A DNA stretch of 64,000 bases, from NCBI RefSeq assembly GCF_963924675.1, contig NC_089222.1:109321316-109385315 (forward strand), in the 5' to 3' direction. The notes under the pieces are model-generated. The model had not been told where the DNA came from and searched no databases. It saw only the letters and a list, made by a program, of their open reading frames with translations. Positions 1 to 11,148 of the stretch are shown here, in pieces (position 1 is the first letter of the stretch; each line of letters starts with the position of its first letter). A program made the translations under genes and the position numbers. This DNA comes from Phocoena phocoena (lineage: Eukaryota; Chordata; Mammalia; Artiodactyla; Phocoenidae).

Positions 1-1325
1 GCTAAAGATTATCATGCAAATTTCTCTGCCTTGAGGACATGCACTTTATGAAAATTATAGTTGGAAAAAGACTAGACATCTATGATGGTAGGAAGAGGAA
101 CAATATTTGCTGTTTTAGATTTGTTTTCTGTTCATGCTAAACTAATCTCTTAAATTGTTAAGATGTTTTTCAAAAAACTCAATCACAATCAAGCCATCAT
201 GATTTTCTTATTTGTCAAATAACTAAAACATTCTGTATGAAAAGTAAAGTTATCTAAATTTTTGGCTTGGACCTTATATGAAAGAAAAAGGTTCAATATT
301 TAGAATGTTGTAAGTTTTAATAGGTAAAACAACTATGCAGCTGTGATTAGTCATGGGCTAAATGCCTCCTCAGAAGAGTTATATAATAAACCTTTTATTC
401 CTTATGTCTGAATCATGAATATTCTGTTGAGCGCCTTCATTGTGTGAGGAAATTTAGAAAGTAACGGGTAGATTCTTTCATGCTATACAAACATTCCTAG
501 TGTGGTAAGTACTGAGAGCTGCATTCTGAGTTTTAACAACTTACAGAAAAGTGAATTGAATTTCTGAAGCCTGGGAAATGATAAGAGAGAGGTGAAAAAG
601 AGATAGTGTGCTAATGACCCTAGAGAGTTTGAAAATGTTATGGTCATGTCTTGAAAGAATCTCGTAAAAGGAGATAATGGGCATGGCTGAATCTGTAAAG
701 AAAAGATCTTGCTATCAAGTGCCTGAGAGCATGGCAGTCAAGAGCCAGGGGCAATCAGCCGGAACCTGAGTAAGTTATTCCACTCCTTCAGAGTGAGGCT
801 GTGCCTACACTACCAGAAATTAATTAACCAATGCCACTTTTTTCCCCCTCCACACTAACATTAACAGACTATTCTTTTTTCCTTTGCTCATATTATTGTA
901 ATGTGTGTTAAAACTCACACATCGTGAAAGATATATAAAGAATATTTCATGAGGTTAACTGACATGGTATTTGGGAAATGAAACCTAAGATTTGTAATAC
1001 GCCAATATTGTAAATTCACAGTTCTTTCTCCTGTTCAGTTAATAGCTTTAAATCAATGTATTTTATTTCTTCTTTATTTCAGTCATGCATTAAAATATGT
1101 ACCCTGTAGGCATTGCTATCACCCAGAATTATGTCATACTTGATATCTCAAACTCTTGAATTAATCAATTACAATATTCTTATCTTTCCTGACTTTTTAT
1201 GCCAAACATACTCGTATTCCCCTATGTCTCCATCCCAATTTTTAATTTTTCTCCATGTAATTGTTTTCTCTCTGTATAGACCAAATTTAGGCAATCAACA
1301 ATACTGTTGGAGGTGCTGAACATAA
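1..1325. other. AT-rich non-coding DNA, no gene seen
   Basis: I see no credible coding frame, RNA gene or well-preserved repeat here. Short open frames are under 70 codons, lack homology I recognise and have no splice context. A 68-codon plus-strand frame at 1113-1319 is hydrophobic and low-complexity and looks like chance. Confidence 0.6.
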
Positions 1326-1340
1326 TCACCCCATTTCTTA

Positions 1341-1479
1341 TTTTTTCTTTTCTTTTTTTTTTTTTTTTTGACCACGCCGCACAGCACTCAGGGTCTTAGT
1401 TCCCAAACCAGGGATGGAACCCATGTCCCCTGCAGTGGAAGTGCGGAGTCCTAACCACTGGACCACCAAGGAATTCCAG
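1341..1479 (-). mobile_element. Short CHR-type tRNA-derived SINE
   Basis: Read on the minus strand, the element begins 'ggaattccttggtggtcc', continues with a tRNA-like B-box region ('ggttccatccctgg') and ends in an A tail (the T run at 1350-1369). It is flanked by a perfect 15-bp target-site duplication, tcaccccatttctta, at 1326-1340 and 1480-1494. This proves L1-mediated retroposition. It is shorter than the CHR-2-like copies elsewhere in the window because it lacks their tRNA-unrelated 'gagaggccc' end. Confidence 0.93.
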
Positions 1480-1923
1480 TCACCCCATTTCTTAATCCAT
1501 GGCTTTAGCTTCCACTTGGCATTAAAACAGAGGCAATGAAACTTGAGGTTCTTGAATATTATTCTCCTCACCTAAATGACAAGATAATTTCTTCATAGCT
1601 AATTTTCTTGTCTCTGCCTCAGGACAAAAGTTCCATTCATTTACAAGTTGTAACAGTGCCAGTGTTGAGGAGCAGAGGAGTGAAGTCCTTGTAGACTTGT
1701 AAACAACTGTGTCCCTTCAGGCTTTCATAAAATACTATTCAAAGGTGGTTGAAATCATCTTTCTCAAATTATGTTGCTGCTCCTTATAAAAATTCTGGTC
1801 CTATTGTTTTCCAAAACTAAAATCTCCACTTTCAGTTATCTATTTCATCAGTGCTTCTTTCTCTTCCTTCTTTCTCTTCATTATATTCTACTACATGGTT
1901 TATATATACACATTCAAGTCTCT

Positions 1924-2140
1924 CTTTTATTTTATTTTATTTTTTTTTCGGTATGCAGGCCTCTCACTATTGTGGCCTCTCCCATTGCGGAGCAACAGGC
2001 TCCGGACACACAGACTCAGCGGCCATGGCTCACGGGCCCAGCCACTCTGCAGCATGTGGGATCTTCCCGGACCAGAACACGAACCCATGTCCCCTGCATT
2101 GGCAGGCAGACTCTCAACCACTGCACCACCAGGGAAGCCC
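1924..2140 (-). mobile_element. CHR-2-like SINE
   Basis: The minus strand carries the whole element: 'ggcttccctggtggtgcag' start, B-box-like 'gggttcgtgttctgg', the 'gagccatggccgctgag' body, the 'gagaggcc' end, and an A tail (T-rich 1924-1948). The direct repeat tcaagtctct at 1914-1923 and 2141-2150 is the target-site duplication. Several short open frames overlap it on both strands; they are SINE shadows and not genes. Confidence 0.93.
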
Positions 2141-2334
2141 TCAAGTCTCTTTTTTCAGGAATGTTGAGCTGAGTTTTCCCTTCAAACTGCCAGTAACTCA
2201 ACAGTCATAATTATTAGAAAGCTCTAACCCATAACTCTTTACCTCTTTTCATAATCTCAAACTCCTGGCATCCTAGACTCAATATCCATCATTCTTATAA
2301 TACTGGTTCCTCAAAACTCACCATGCTTTTCCTT

Positions 2335-2730
2335 TCTTATGAATTGAAATTTTATTGAGAAGATTGCAGATTCACCTGCAAGTGTAAGAAGTAATATGGG
2401 TAGATCCCTTGTGCATTTTGTCCAGTTTCTCTCAATGGTAATATTTTCCAAATTGATAGTGTAATAACACAACCTGATGACATTGATACAATCTAGGAGC
2501 CTTATTCAGATTTCCCAAATTTTATTCGTACTTACTTGTGTGTCTTAAGTTTTACACAATTTTATCACCTGTGTAGGTTCTGTATCCACCACCATAGTCA
2601 AGATACTGAATATTTCCAGCCCTAAAAACTTTCTTCCTTTTAAAACCATACCTACTTGTGTCCTGCATTCTGCCTCTGTCCATAATACCTGGAAACAATA
2701 GATTGTTCCTGGTTCTTTTCTATTTGAACA
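2335..2730 (-). mobile_element. Ancient L1 3'-region remnant, antisense
   Basis: The text 'tttattgagaagattgcag', 'gatcccttgtgcattttgtc', 'aatggtaatattttcc' and 'acattgatacaatc' resembles the antisense 3' region of old mammalian L1M elements, and it is heavily diverged. No open frame survives. The subfamily is not assignable by eye. Confidence 0.55.
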
Positions 2731-5233
2731 ATGATCTTCCAGGATGGAAGTCTTCTTGTGTTTTTCTTAATGAAGACTTATACCAGACTCTAGTCAGGAA
2801 ATTCCTGGCTCTTTTATGAAGTCTCTTTGATTTCCTGACTCCTTTTATGGACTCAGTTCTTCAATTCCTCAACAAGGATTGTGTGAGAAACCCCTTTGTC
2901 TTCCAGACAAGGATTGTGCATGAGACTTTCTAGCAAGACTTTTTTTCTTCCTTGCTCCTTTTTCTGCTTTATAATTCTCCTCTGAGGAGTAACTTTCAAT
3001 CTACTTGGAGTCTACCCTCCCTTACTGACTATATGCTCTTCCACTATGGCACTAATTATGTCCAATGTCTTTTAAAATGACAAAATTTCACACAGGATAA
3101 TTTGGAACTCTAATGATGTCTTTGATAAATTTGAAATCTTCCCAAACTAGCTTATGTGAGACATTTCCCTTCCATTACCCCTTGTCCTCCTTCCACCTTT
3201 TTATCACCTTTGACTTTCATCTCTCTTGAATCCTTGGGCCTGTCCCCCTTCAATATCCCTAGCTCTTCCACCCCTTTTCCTTCCACCCCTCTTCTACCCC
3301 TCTACTCCTGCCAGAACTTTCCATTCCCATTCCAGCTCCTCAACACACTACAATCACTAGAATTTGAGGACTTCTGACACATTGGTGACTCTTGAGGGGC
3401 CCAGAGACCCCAAAAGTCATACCCAAAGCTTAAAAAGCTAATTGGAAACCATCATCACACAGACGACTTTGGAGATATCCAGGTGGCCACATGGTGCCTC
3501 CTCCATCCCTCAACCCAAATTTGGTCCATCCATCCACAAGGTCAAACATTAGAGCAAAGAAAATTTTAAAATATTCTCCACAAATACTGGTAAGTATGCT
3601 TTAGCCCTCATGTTGAGCAAATCATTTCAGCTTGTTTTACCTGCCAAAACCTCAATCATGGTAAAAATACAAAGGTGAGGCAAAGACAAAAATCAACTCT
3701 GTATTAAACCAATGACACTTGTTTTTCTATGGTTATGTCTGACTTCTGGCTAAAATTTTAGAATACATGTGGTAAGCTCTTTATTCATGTCTGTATGTCT
3801 ATATTTTTGTATATATATGTGTCATGTAATGTGATATTTTCTTGTTTTCAGATAGTATTACCAAATTAACTTATAAAATCCTTTAAAGTAGCTCTATTCT
3901 AATCAGCTAGAGTTAAATGCTTATATAAATTAAATAGGGCTTAAACTCCGAGAACTTAAATTAAAAAAACATTGAATTTCTAATATTTCCAATGTGAAAA
4001 AAGAATTATTAAAAAAAAACCAATTTTTTAAAAATTAAATTTTGCATTTACATAAACGTTGGCAAACAACTCTGGTTTAATACTGTTGGTTTAATAACAA
4101 CAGCTATGTGTTCTGAGTTATCAATGTTAAGTATAAAACAATGATACATTTTTATTCTACTTGGGTATGTTCTTCCTAAGCTTACACGAGCACTTGTTAT
4201 ATCAGTTTAAGGACAGATTCCAAGATATTTTTTGTTTACTTAAAAACCTTAAACATAGGTTAAATTAAGCATGCAAGTTATGTAGGATGTGAGTGTGTGT
4301 GTGTGTGTGTGTGTCTGAGTGTGTGTGCGTGTTTTGTTTGTTTGTTAAGAAAAAAGACAAATATCATCCTAAAGTAAAATAATTGATTGTTCCAGAAAAA
4401 AAGGGAAAATATATGACTATGAAAAAAACCGGAATGTTATGAACTGTTATAATATTTTCACAAAAAAATTATTAGTCATGGCCAAAAAAAGTGGGATGTG
4501 TTCATTTATAAGATTAAAAAACATGGCTTTCCTATCAAAGAGTATACTGAAGCAAAACTAGAGTTTGCCTTTCCCTCTGTTGATATGCCAACATTATTTT
4601 TTTGGATATTGGTCTGCTCTAATAGGTTGTAAAAGATTTTCTTTACCTTCTGAGTAACCTGCCTAGAAGGCAAAGATTCTGTGTCTGAACAGAATAAATT
4701 TCAATGTTTAGGTTGATTTTATGTCCCTAATTATTTAAGAAAAGCAAGTCTTCTCAATTAAAAAAAAAGTTTTTATTTGTTTTTTTACAATCAGATTACC
4801 TCATATATTTACATTTAAAACATTTTATTGTTTCTGTAATTAAATAAGTAGCCAAGTATTTTTTTTCTCAGTGAGCCTATTTAGCCAAGTGTTCAAACCT
4901 CCGGGCAACTTATGATATTTTGCCTTCCCAACAACTAATCTTGAATGATATCTTTTGCACATGAAACTAACTTTAGTATTTCCCAGATGGACTCTGGAAA
5001 AATCACAAAAAAATCGTGCTTTCACTTTGTAAAAAGAGAGATATTAAAAATAATTAGGCTTATTTAATATTATTATAGACTTAGGCAGTATTGTCAAAGT
5101 TTAAAAATGCTTAGCCTTCCCTAGATCAAATGTATATTGGTAATATTATTTGTAATATTATTAATATAAATATTTTAAAACATATAATATACCTAGAGTT
5201 TGGACAATGCCCTCACTGTCTATATGTTTTAAT
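2731..5233. other. Non-coding DNA with a pyrimidine-rich patch and a GT repeat
   Basis: Nothing gene-like is supported. The stretch 3150-3350 is C/T-rich on the plus strand and gives a 73-codon Pro/Ser/Phe-rich frame typical of biased composition. The rest is AT-rich with A runs (about 4000-4050 and 4740-4790). Confidence 0.5.
4289..4332. repeat. (GT)n microsatellite
   Basis: The tract is a run of GT with one CT and one GC interruption, followed by 'gttttgtttgtttgtt'. It is a simple repeat with no other feature. Confidence 0.9.
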
Positions 5234-5245
5234 TTATCAGAGTTC

Positions 5246-6823
5246 ACCCATCCTCCCTCCTTGTTGGGTCTGTGTGTCTGTCTGGCAGTTGGGCTGTCTT
5301 TGCGGATGCTACCCCATGACTGGGAGAGACCTGGCAGTGTGATGGGAAGTGCCTGAAATGGGGCAGATAGCCATGTGCTTGACAGGGTCATGGTGTTCCG
5401 GCCAGGTGTCAGGCCTGAGCTCTGAGGTGGGAGAGCTGAGTTCAGGATGTTGGTGCACCAGAAACCTCGTGGCCCCATGTAATATCAATCAGCGAGAGCT
5501 CACCCAGAAATCTTGGTGTCAATGCTAAGACTAAGCTCCACTCAATGACTAGCAAGCTCCAGAGCTGGACACTCCATGCCAAAAAACTAGCAGGTCAGGA
5601 ACACAACCCCAACAATTAGGAAAGAGGCTGCCTAAAACAATAGTAACTTCACAGACACCCCAAAACACACCAAAGGACTCCGTCCTGACTACCAGAAAGA
5701 CAAGATCAAACTTATACAAGAGAACACAGACACTGGTCCCCTCTACCATGAAGCCTCCACAACCCACTGAACCAACCATACCCACTGGGGGAGTACACCA
5801 AAAACAACAGGAACTACCAACCTAAAACCTGTGAAAAGGAGACCTCAAACACAGTAAGTTAAGCAAAATGGGAAGACACAGAAACACAAAGTAGATGAAG
5901 GAGCAAGGTAAAAACCCACTGGACCAAAAAAATGAAGAGGGAAGAGGCAGTCTACCTGAAAAAGAATTGAGAGTAATGATACTAAAGATGATACAAAATC
6001 TTGGAAATAGAATGGAGAAAATACAAGAAATGTTTAACAAGTACCTAGAAGAACTAAAGAGCAAACAAACAATGATGAACAACACAATAAATGAAATTTA
6101 AAATTCTTTAGAAGAAATCAATAGCAGAATAACTGAGACAGAAGAATAGATAAGTGACCTGGAAGATAAAATAATGGAAATAACTACTGCAGAGCAGGAT
6201 AAAGAAAAAAGAATGAAAAGAATTGAGGACAGTCTCAGATACATGTATGACAACATTAAAAGCACCAACATTTGAATTTTAGGGGTCCCAGAAGAGGAAA
6301 AGAAAAAGAAAGGGACTGAGAAAATATTTGAAAGGATTATAGTTGAAAACTTCCCTAACATGGGAAAGGAAATAGTCAATCAAGTCCAGGTAGCACAGAG
6401 AGTCCCATACAGGATAAATCTAAGGAGAAACAGGTTAAGACACATATTAATGAAGCTACCAAAATTTAAATACAAAGAAAAAATATTAAAAGAAGCAAGG
6501 GAAAAAGCAACAAATAACAAACAAGGGAATCCCTGTAAGGTTAACAGCTGATCTTTCAGCAGAAATTCTGCAAGCCAGAAGGGAGTGGCAGGACATATTT
6601 AAAGTGATGAAAGGGAAAAACCTACAACAAAGATCACTCAACCCAGAAAGGATTTCATTCAGATTTGACAGAGAAAATAAAACCTTTACAGAAAAGCAAA
6701 AGCTAAGAGAATTTAGCACACCAAGCCAGCTTTACAATAAATGCTAAAGGAACTTCTCTAGGCAGGAAACACAAGACAAGGACAGACCTACAATAACAAA
6801 CCCAAAACAAATAAGAAAATGGT
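5246..6823 (+). mobile_element. Outer L1, 5' part (5' UTR and ORF1)
   Basis: The 5' part of an L1 LINE: a GC-richer 5' UTR (5246-5867), then decayed ORF1 and the ORF1/ORF2 junction. The upstream base string ttatcagagttc (5234-5245) recurs at 18964-18975 directly after the L1 3' end, so both ends belong to one insertion. The element is interrupted at 6823 by 7.7 kb of younger L1 sequence and resumes at 14560. The 5' UTR block 5460-5860 is shared with the L1 at 55664, which supports its identity. Confidence 0.85.
5868..6761 (+). pseudogene. L1 ORF1 (nucleic-acid-binding chaperone) of the outer L1, decayed
   Basis: ORF1p is the trimeric RNA-binding partner of the L1 RNP. The start is ATG 5868, from alignment with the copy at 56085. 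An in-frame TAG follows after nine codons, and more stops occur at about 6100 and 6147. The readable pieces include a Lys/Glu/Met/Ile-rich coiled-coil segment (about 5895-6250) and the C-terminal 'tgcaagccagaagggagtgg' block (6570-6589). It ends at TAG 6759-6761. It cannot make an intact protein. Confidence 0.85.
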
Positions 6824-6982
6824 TATAGAGTCAGCTCAACACACCACCAGTCCCTCCCATCAGGAAACCTGCATGGGCCTCTTAGATAGCCTCATCCACC
6901 AGAGGGCAGACAGCAGAAGCAAAAAGAACTACAATCCTGCAGCCTGTGGAACCAAAACCACATTCACAGAAAGACAGAAAAG

Positions 6983-7874
6983 ATGAAAAGGCAAAGGGCT
7001 ATGTACCAGATGAAGGAACAAGATAGAACCCCAGAGAAACAACTAAATGAAGTGGAGATAGGCAACCTTCCAAAAAAAATTCAGAATAATGATAATGAAG
7101 ATGATCCAGGACCTCAGAAAAAGAAGGTAGGCAACGATTGAGAAGATGCAAGAAATGTTTAACAAAGACCTAGAAGAATTAAAGAAAAAACAGAGATGAA
7201 CAATACAATAACTGAAATGAAAACTACACTAGAAGGAATCAATAGCAGAATAATTGAGGCAGAAGAACAGATAAGTGACCTGGAAGACAGAATGGTGGAA
7301 TTCACTGCTGCAGAACAGAATAAAGTAAAAAGAATGAAAAAAATGAAGACAGTCTAAAACACCTCTGGGACAACATTAAAAACATTCACATTATAGGGGT
7401 CCCAGAAGAAGAAGACAGAGAGAAAGGACCCAAGAAACTATTTGAAGAGATTATAATCAAAAACCTCCCTAACATGGGAAAGGAAATAGCCTCCCAGGTC
7501 CAGGAAGAGCAGAAAATCCCACACAGGATAAACCCAAGGAGAAACACACCGAGACACATAGTAAGCAAACTGGAAAAAATTAAAGACAAAGGAAAATTGT
7601 TGAAAGCAGCAAGGGAAAAACAACAAATAACATACAAGAGAACTCCCATAATGTTAACAGCAGATTTCTCAGCAGAAACTCTACAAGCCAGAAGGGAGTG
7701 GCATGATATACTTAAAGTGAAGAAAGGGAAGAACCTACAACCAAGATTATTCTCTCCAGCAGGATCTCATTCAGATTCGATAGAGAAATCAAACACTTTA
7801 CAGAAAAGCAAAAGTTAAGAGAATTCAGCACCACCAAACCAGCTCTACAACAAATGCTAAAGGAACTTCTCTAA
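6983..7874 (+). pseudogene. L1-A ORF1, frameshifted
   Basis: ATG 6983 opens an ORF1 beginning MKRQRAMYQMKEQD. Its N-terminus differs from the outer L1's ORF1 (which starts at 5868), so the two L1s belong to different lineages or ages. Frame breaks occur near 7125-7200 and 7335-7360. The coiled-coil and central RNA-binding part survive in pieces. The longest intact piece is 7474-7818, which carries 'QARREWHDILKVKKGKNLQP' near its end. It ends TAA 7872-7874. Confidence 0.85.
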
Positions 7875-7932
7875 GTGGGAAACACAAGAGAAGAAAAGGA
7901 CCTACAAAAAAAAACCCAAAATAATGAAGAAT

Positions 7933-10667
7933 ATGGTCATAGGAACATACATATCAATAATTAAACGTGAATGGATTAAATGTTCCAACCAAAAGACACA
8001 GGCTTGCTGAATAGATACAAAAACAAGACCCATCTATATGCTGTCTACAAGAGACCCACTCTGACCTAGGGACACATACAGACTGAGAGTGAGGGGATGG
8101 AAAAAGATATTCCATGTAAATGGAAATCAGGAGAAGTAACAACTGACACTGCAGAAATAAAAAAAATCATGAGAGATTACTACAAGCAACTCTATGCCAA
8201 TAAATTGGACAATATGGAAGAAATGGACAAATTCTTAGAAATGCACAACCTGCCAAGACTGAATCAGGAAGAAATAGAAAATATGAACAGACCAATCACA
8301 AGCACTGAAATTGAAACTGTGATTAAAAATCTTCCAACAAACAAAAGCCCAGGACCAGAGGGCTTCACAGGTGAATTCTATCAAACGTTTAGAGAAGAGC
8401 TAACACCTATCCTTCTCGAACTCTTCCAAAATATAGCAGAGGGAGGAACACTCCCAAATTCCTTCTATGAGGCCACCATCACCTTGATACCAAAGCCAGA
8501 CAAGGATGTCACAAAGAAAGAAAACTACAGGCCAATATCACTGATGAACATAGATGCAAAAATCCTCAACAAAATACTAGCAAACAGAATCCAACAACAC
8601 ATTAAAAGGATCATACACCATGACCAAGTGGGGTTTATTCCAGGAATGCAAGGATTCTTCAATATACGCAAATCTATCAATGTGATAAACCATATTAACA
8701 AATTGAAGGAGAAAAACCATATGATCATCTCAATAGATGCAGAGAAAGCTTTCGACAAAATTCAACACCCATTTATGATAAAAACCCTCCAGAAAGTAGG
8801 CATAGAGGGAACTTTCCTCAACATAATAAAGGCCATATATGACAAGCCCACAGCCAACATCATCCTCAATGGTGAAAAACTGAAAACATTTCCACTAAGA
8901 TCAGGAACAAGACAAGGTTGCCCACTCTCACCACTCTTATTCAACATAGTTTTGGAAGTTTTAGCCACAGCAATCAGAGAAGAAAAGGAAATAAAAGGAA
9001 TCCACATCGGAAAAGAAGAAGTAAAGCTGTCACTGTTTGCAGATGACATGATACTATACATAGAGAATCCTAAAGATGCTACCAGAAAACTACTAGAGCT
9101 AATCAATGAATTTGGTAAAGTAGCAGGATACAAAATTAATGCACAGAAATCTCTGGCATTCCTATATACTAATGATGAAAAATCTGAAAGTGAAATTAAG
9201 AAAACACTCCCATTTACCATTGCAACAAAAAAAAATAAAATATCTAGGAATAAACCTACCTAAGGAGACGAAAGACCTGTATGCAGAAAATTATAAGACA
9301 CTGAGGAAAGAAATTAAAGATGATACAAATAGATGGAGAGATATACCATGTTCTTGGATGGGAAGAATCAACATTGTGAAAATGACTCTACTACCCAAAG
9401 CAATCTATAGATTCAATGCAATCCCTATCAAACTACCACTGGCATTTTTCACAGAACTAGAACAAAAAATTTCGCAATTTGTATGGAAACACAAAAGACC
9501 CCGAATAGCCAAAGCAATCTTGAGAACGAAAAAAGGAGCTGGAGGAATCAGGCTCCCTGACTTCAGACTATACTACAAAGCAACAGTAATCAAGACAGTA
9601 CGGTACTGGCACAAAAACAGAAAGATAGATCAGTGGAACAGGATAGAAAGCCCAGAGATAAACCCATGCACATATGGACACCTTATCTTTGATAAAGGAG
9701 GCAGGAATGTACAGTGGAGAAAGGACAGCCTCTTCAATAAATGGTGCTGGGAAAACTGGACAGGTACATGTAAAAGTATGAGATTAGATCACTCCCTAAC
9801 ACCATACACAAAAATAAGCTCAAAATGGATTAAAGACCTAAATGTAAGGCCAGAAACTATCAAACTCTTAGAGGAAAACATAGGAAGAACACTCTATGAC
9901 ATAAATCACAGCAAGATCCTTTCTGGCCCACCTCCTAGAGTAATGGAAATAAAAACAAAAATAAACATATGGGACCTAATGAAACTTCAAAGCTTTTGCA
10001 CAGCAAAGGAAACCATAATCAAGACCAAAAGACAACCCTCAGAATGGGAGAGAACATTTGCAAATGAAGCAACTGACAAAGGATTAATCTCCAAAATTTA
10101 CAAGCAGCTCATGCAGCTCAATAAAAAAAACAAACAAACAACCCCATCCAAAAATGGGCAGAAGACCTAAACAGACATTTCTCCAAAGAAGATATACAGA
10201 ATGCCAACAAACACATGAAAGAATGCTCAACATCATTAATCATTAGAGAAATGCAAATCAAAACTACAATGAGATATCATCTCACACCAGTCAGAATGGC
10301 CATCATCAAAAAATCTAGAAACAATAAATGCTGGAGAGGGTGTGGAGAAAAGGGGACACTCTTGCACTGCTGGTGGGAATGTGAATTGGTTCAGCCACTA
10401 TGGAGAACAGTATGGAGGTTCCTTAAAAATCTACAAATAGAACTACCATATGACCCAGCAATCCCACTACTGGGCATATACCCTGAGAAAACCAAAATTC
10501 AAAAAGAGTCATGTACCAAAATGTTCATTGCAGCTCTATTTACAATAGCCTGGAGATGGAAAGAACCTAAGCGCCCATCATCGGACGAATGGATAAAGAA
10601 GATGTGGCACATATACACAATGGAATATTACTCAGCCTTAAAAGAAATGAAATTGAGTTATTTGTAA
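7933..10667 (+). pseudogene. L1-A ORF2 (endonuclease/reverse transcriptase), large internal deletion
   Basis: ORF2p normally carries an APE-type endonuclease, a reverse transcriptase and a C-terminal Cys/His motif. Here ATG 7933 opens about 65 codons of endonuclease N-terminus. At about 8128 the sequence jumps straight to the segment before the RT domain, losing most of the endonuclease and the linker. The RT part is open for 388 codons (8097-9263), with the FADD catalytic box at 9036-9047. An expanded A run at 9226-9235 shifts frame; the thumb continues in 9139-10170, then a second A-rich shift near 10125 leads to 10215-10667. The C-terminal CX3CX7HX4C motif is intact (about 10330-10385). 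It is unusually well preserved for a dead L1. Confidence 0.9.
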
Positions 10668-11148
10668 TGAGATGGATAGACCTAGACTCTGTCATACAGA
10701 GTGAAGTAAGTCAGAAAGAAAAAGACAAATACCATATGCTAACACATATATATGGAATTTAAGAAGAAAAAAAAATGTCATGAAGAACCTAGGGCTAAGA
10801 CAGGAATAAAGACGCAGACCTACTGGAGAACGGACTTGAGGATATGGGGAGGGGGAAGGGTGAGTTTTGACAGGGCGAGAGAGAGTCATGGACATATACA
10901 CACTAACAAACGTAGTAAGGTAGATAGCTAGGGGGAAGCAGCCGCAAGGCACAGGATATTAGCTCGGTGCTTTGTGACAGCCTGGAGGGGTGGGATGGGG
11001 AGAGTGGGAGGGAGGGAGATGCAAGAGGGAAGACATATGGGAACATATATATATGTATGGCTGATTCACTTTGTTATAAAGCAGAGACTAACACACCATT
11101 GTAAAGCAATTATACCCCAATAAAGATGATTAAAAAAAAAAAAAAGAA

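Larger units (their letters stand above)
6824..11148 (+). mobile_element. L1-A, inserted in the outer L1
   Basis: This L1 is 5'-truncated in its 5' UTR (about 160 bp retained before ATG 6983). It has ORF1, an internally deleted ORF2, a 3' UTR (about 10668-11130) and an AATAAA plus A tail at 11121-11145. It interrupts the outer L1 just before its ORF2 ATG. The repeat aaRaaaatggt at 6813-6823 and 14560-14570 marks the target-site duplication of the whole 6824-14559 block. Its 3' end (gcaattatacc, AATAAA) is of the same type as the outer L1. Confidence 0.85.

Noticed and set aside
1771..2210. Overlapping 60-133 codon frames
   Set aside because: They cross or lie in a SINE inserted in the minus orientation; similar shadows recur at 35007-35322 and 53922-54206.
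3156..3377. Pro/Ser-rich 73-codon frame, considered as a retroviral gag remnant
   Set aside because: The C/T-rich base composition explains it. No zinc knuckle, no protease and no LTR nearby.
5161..5478. 105-codon minus-strand frame upstream of L1 ORF1
   Set aside because: It lies antisense in the L1 5' UTR and crosses the target-site duplication into unrelated flanking DNA.
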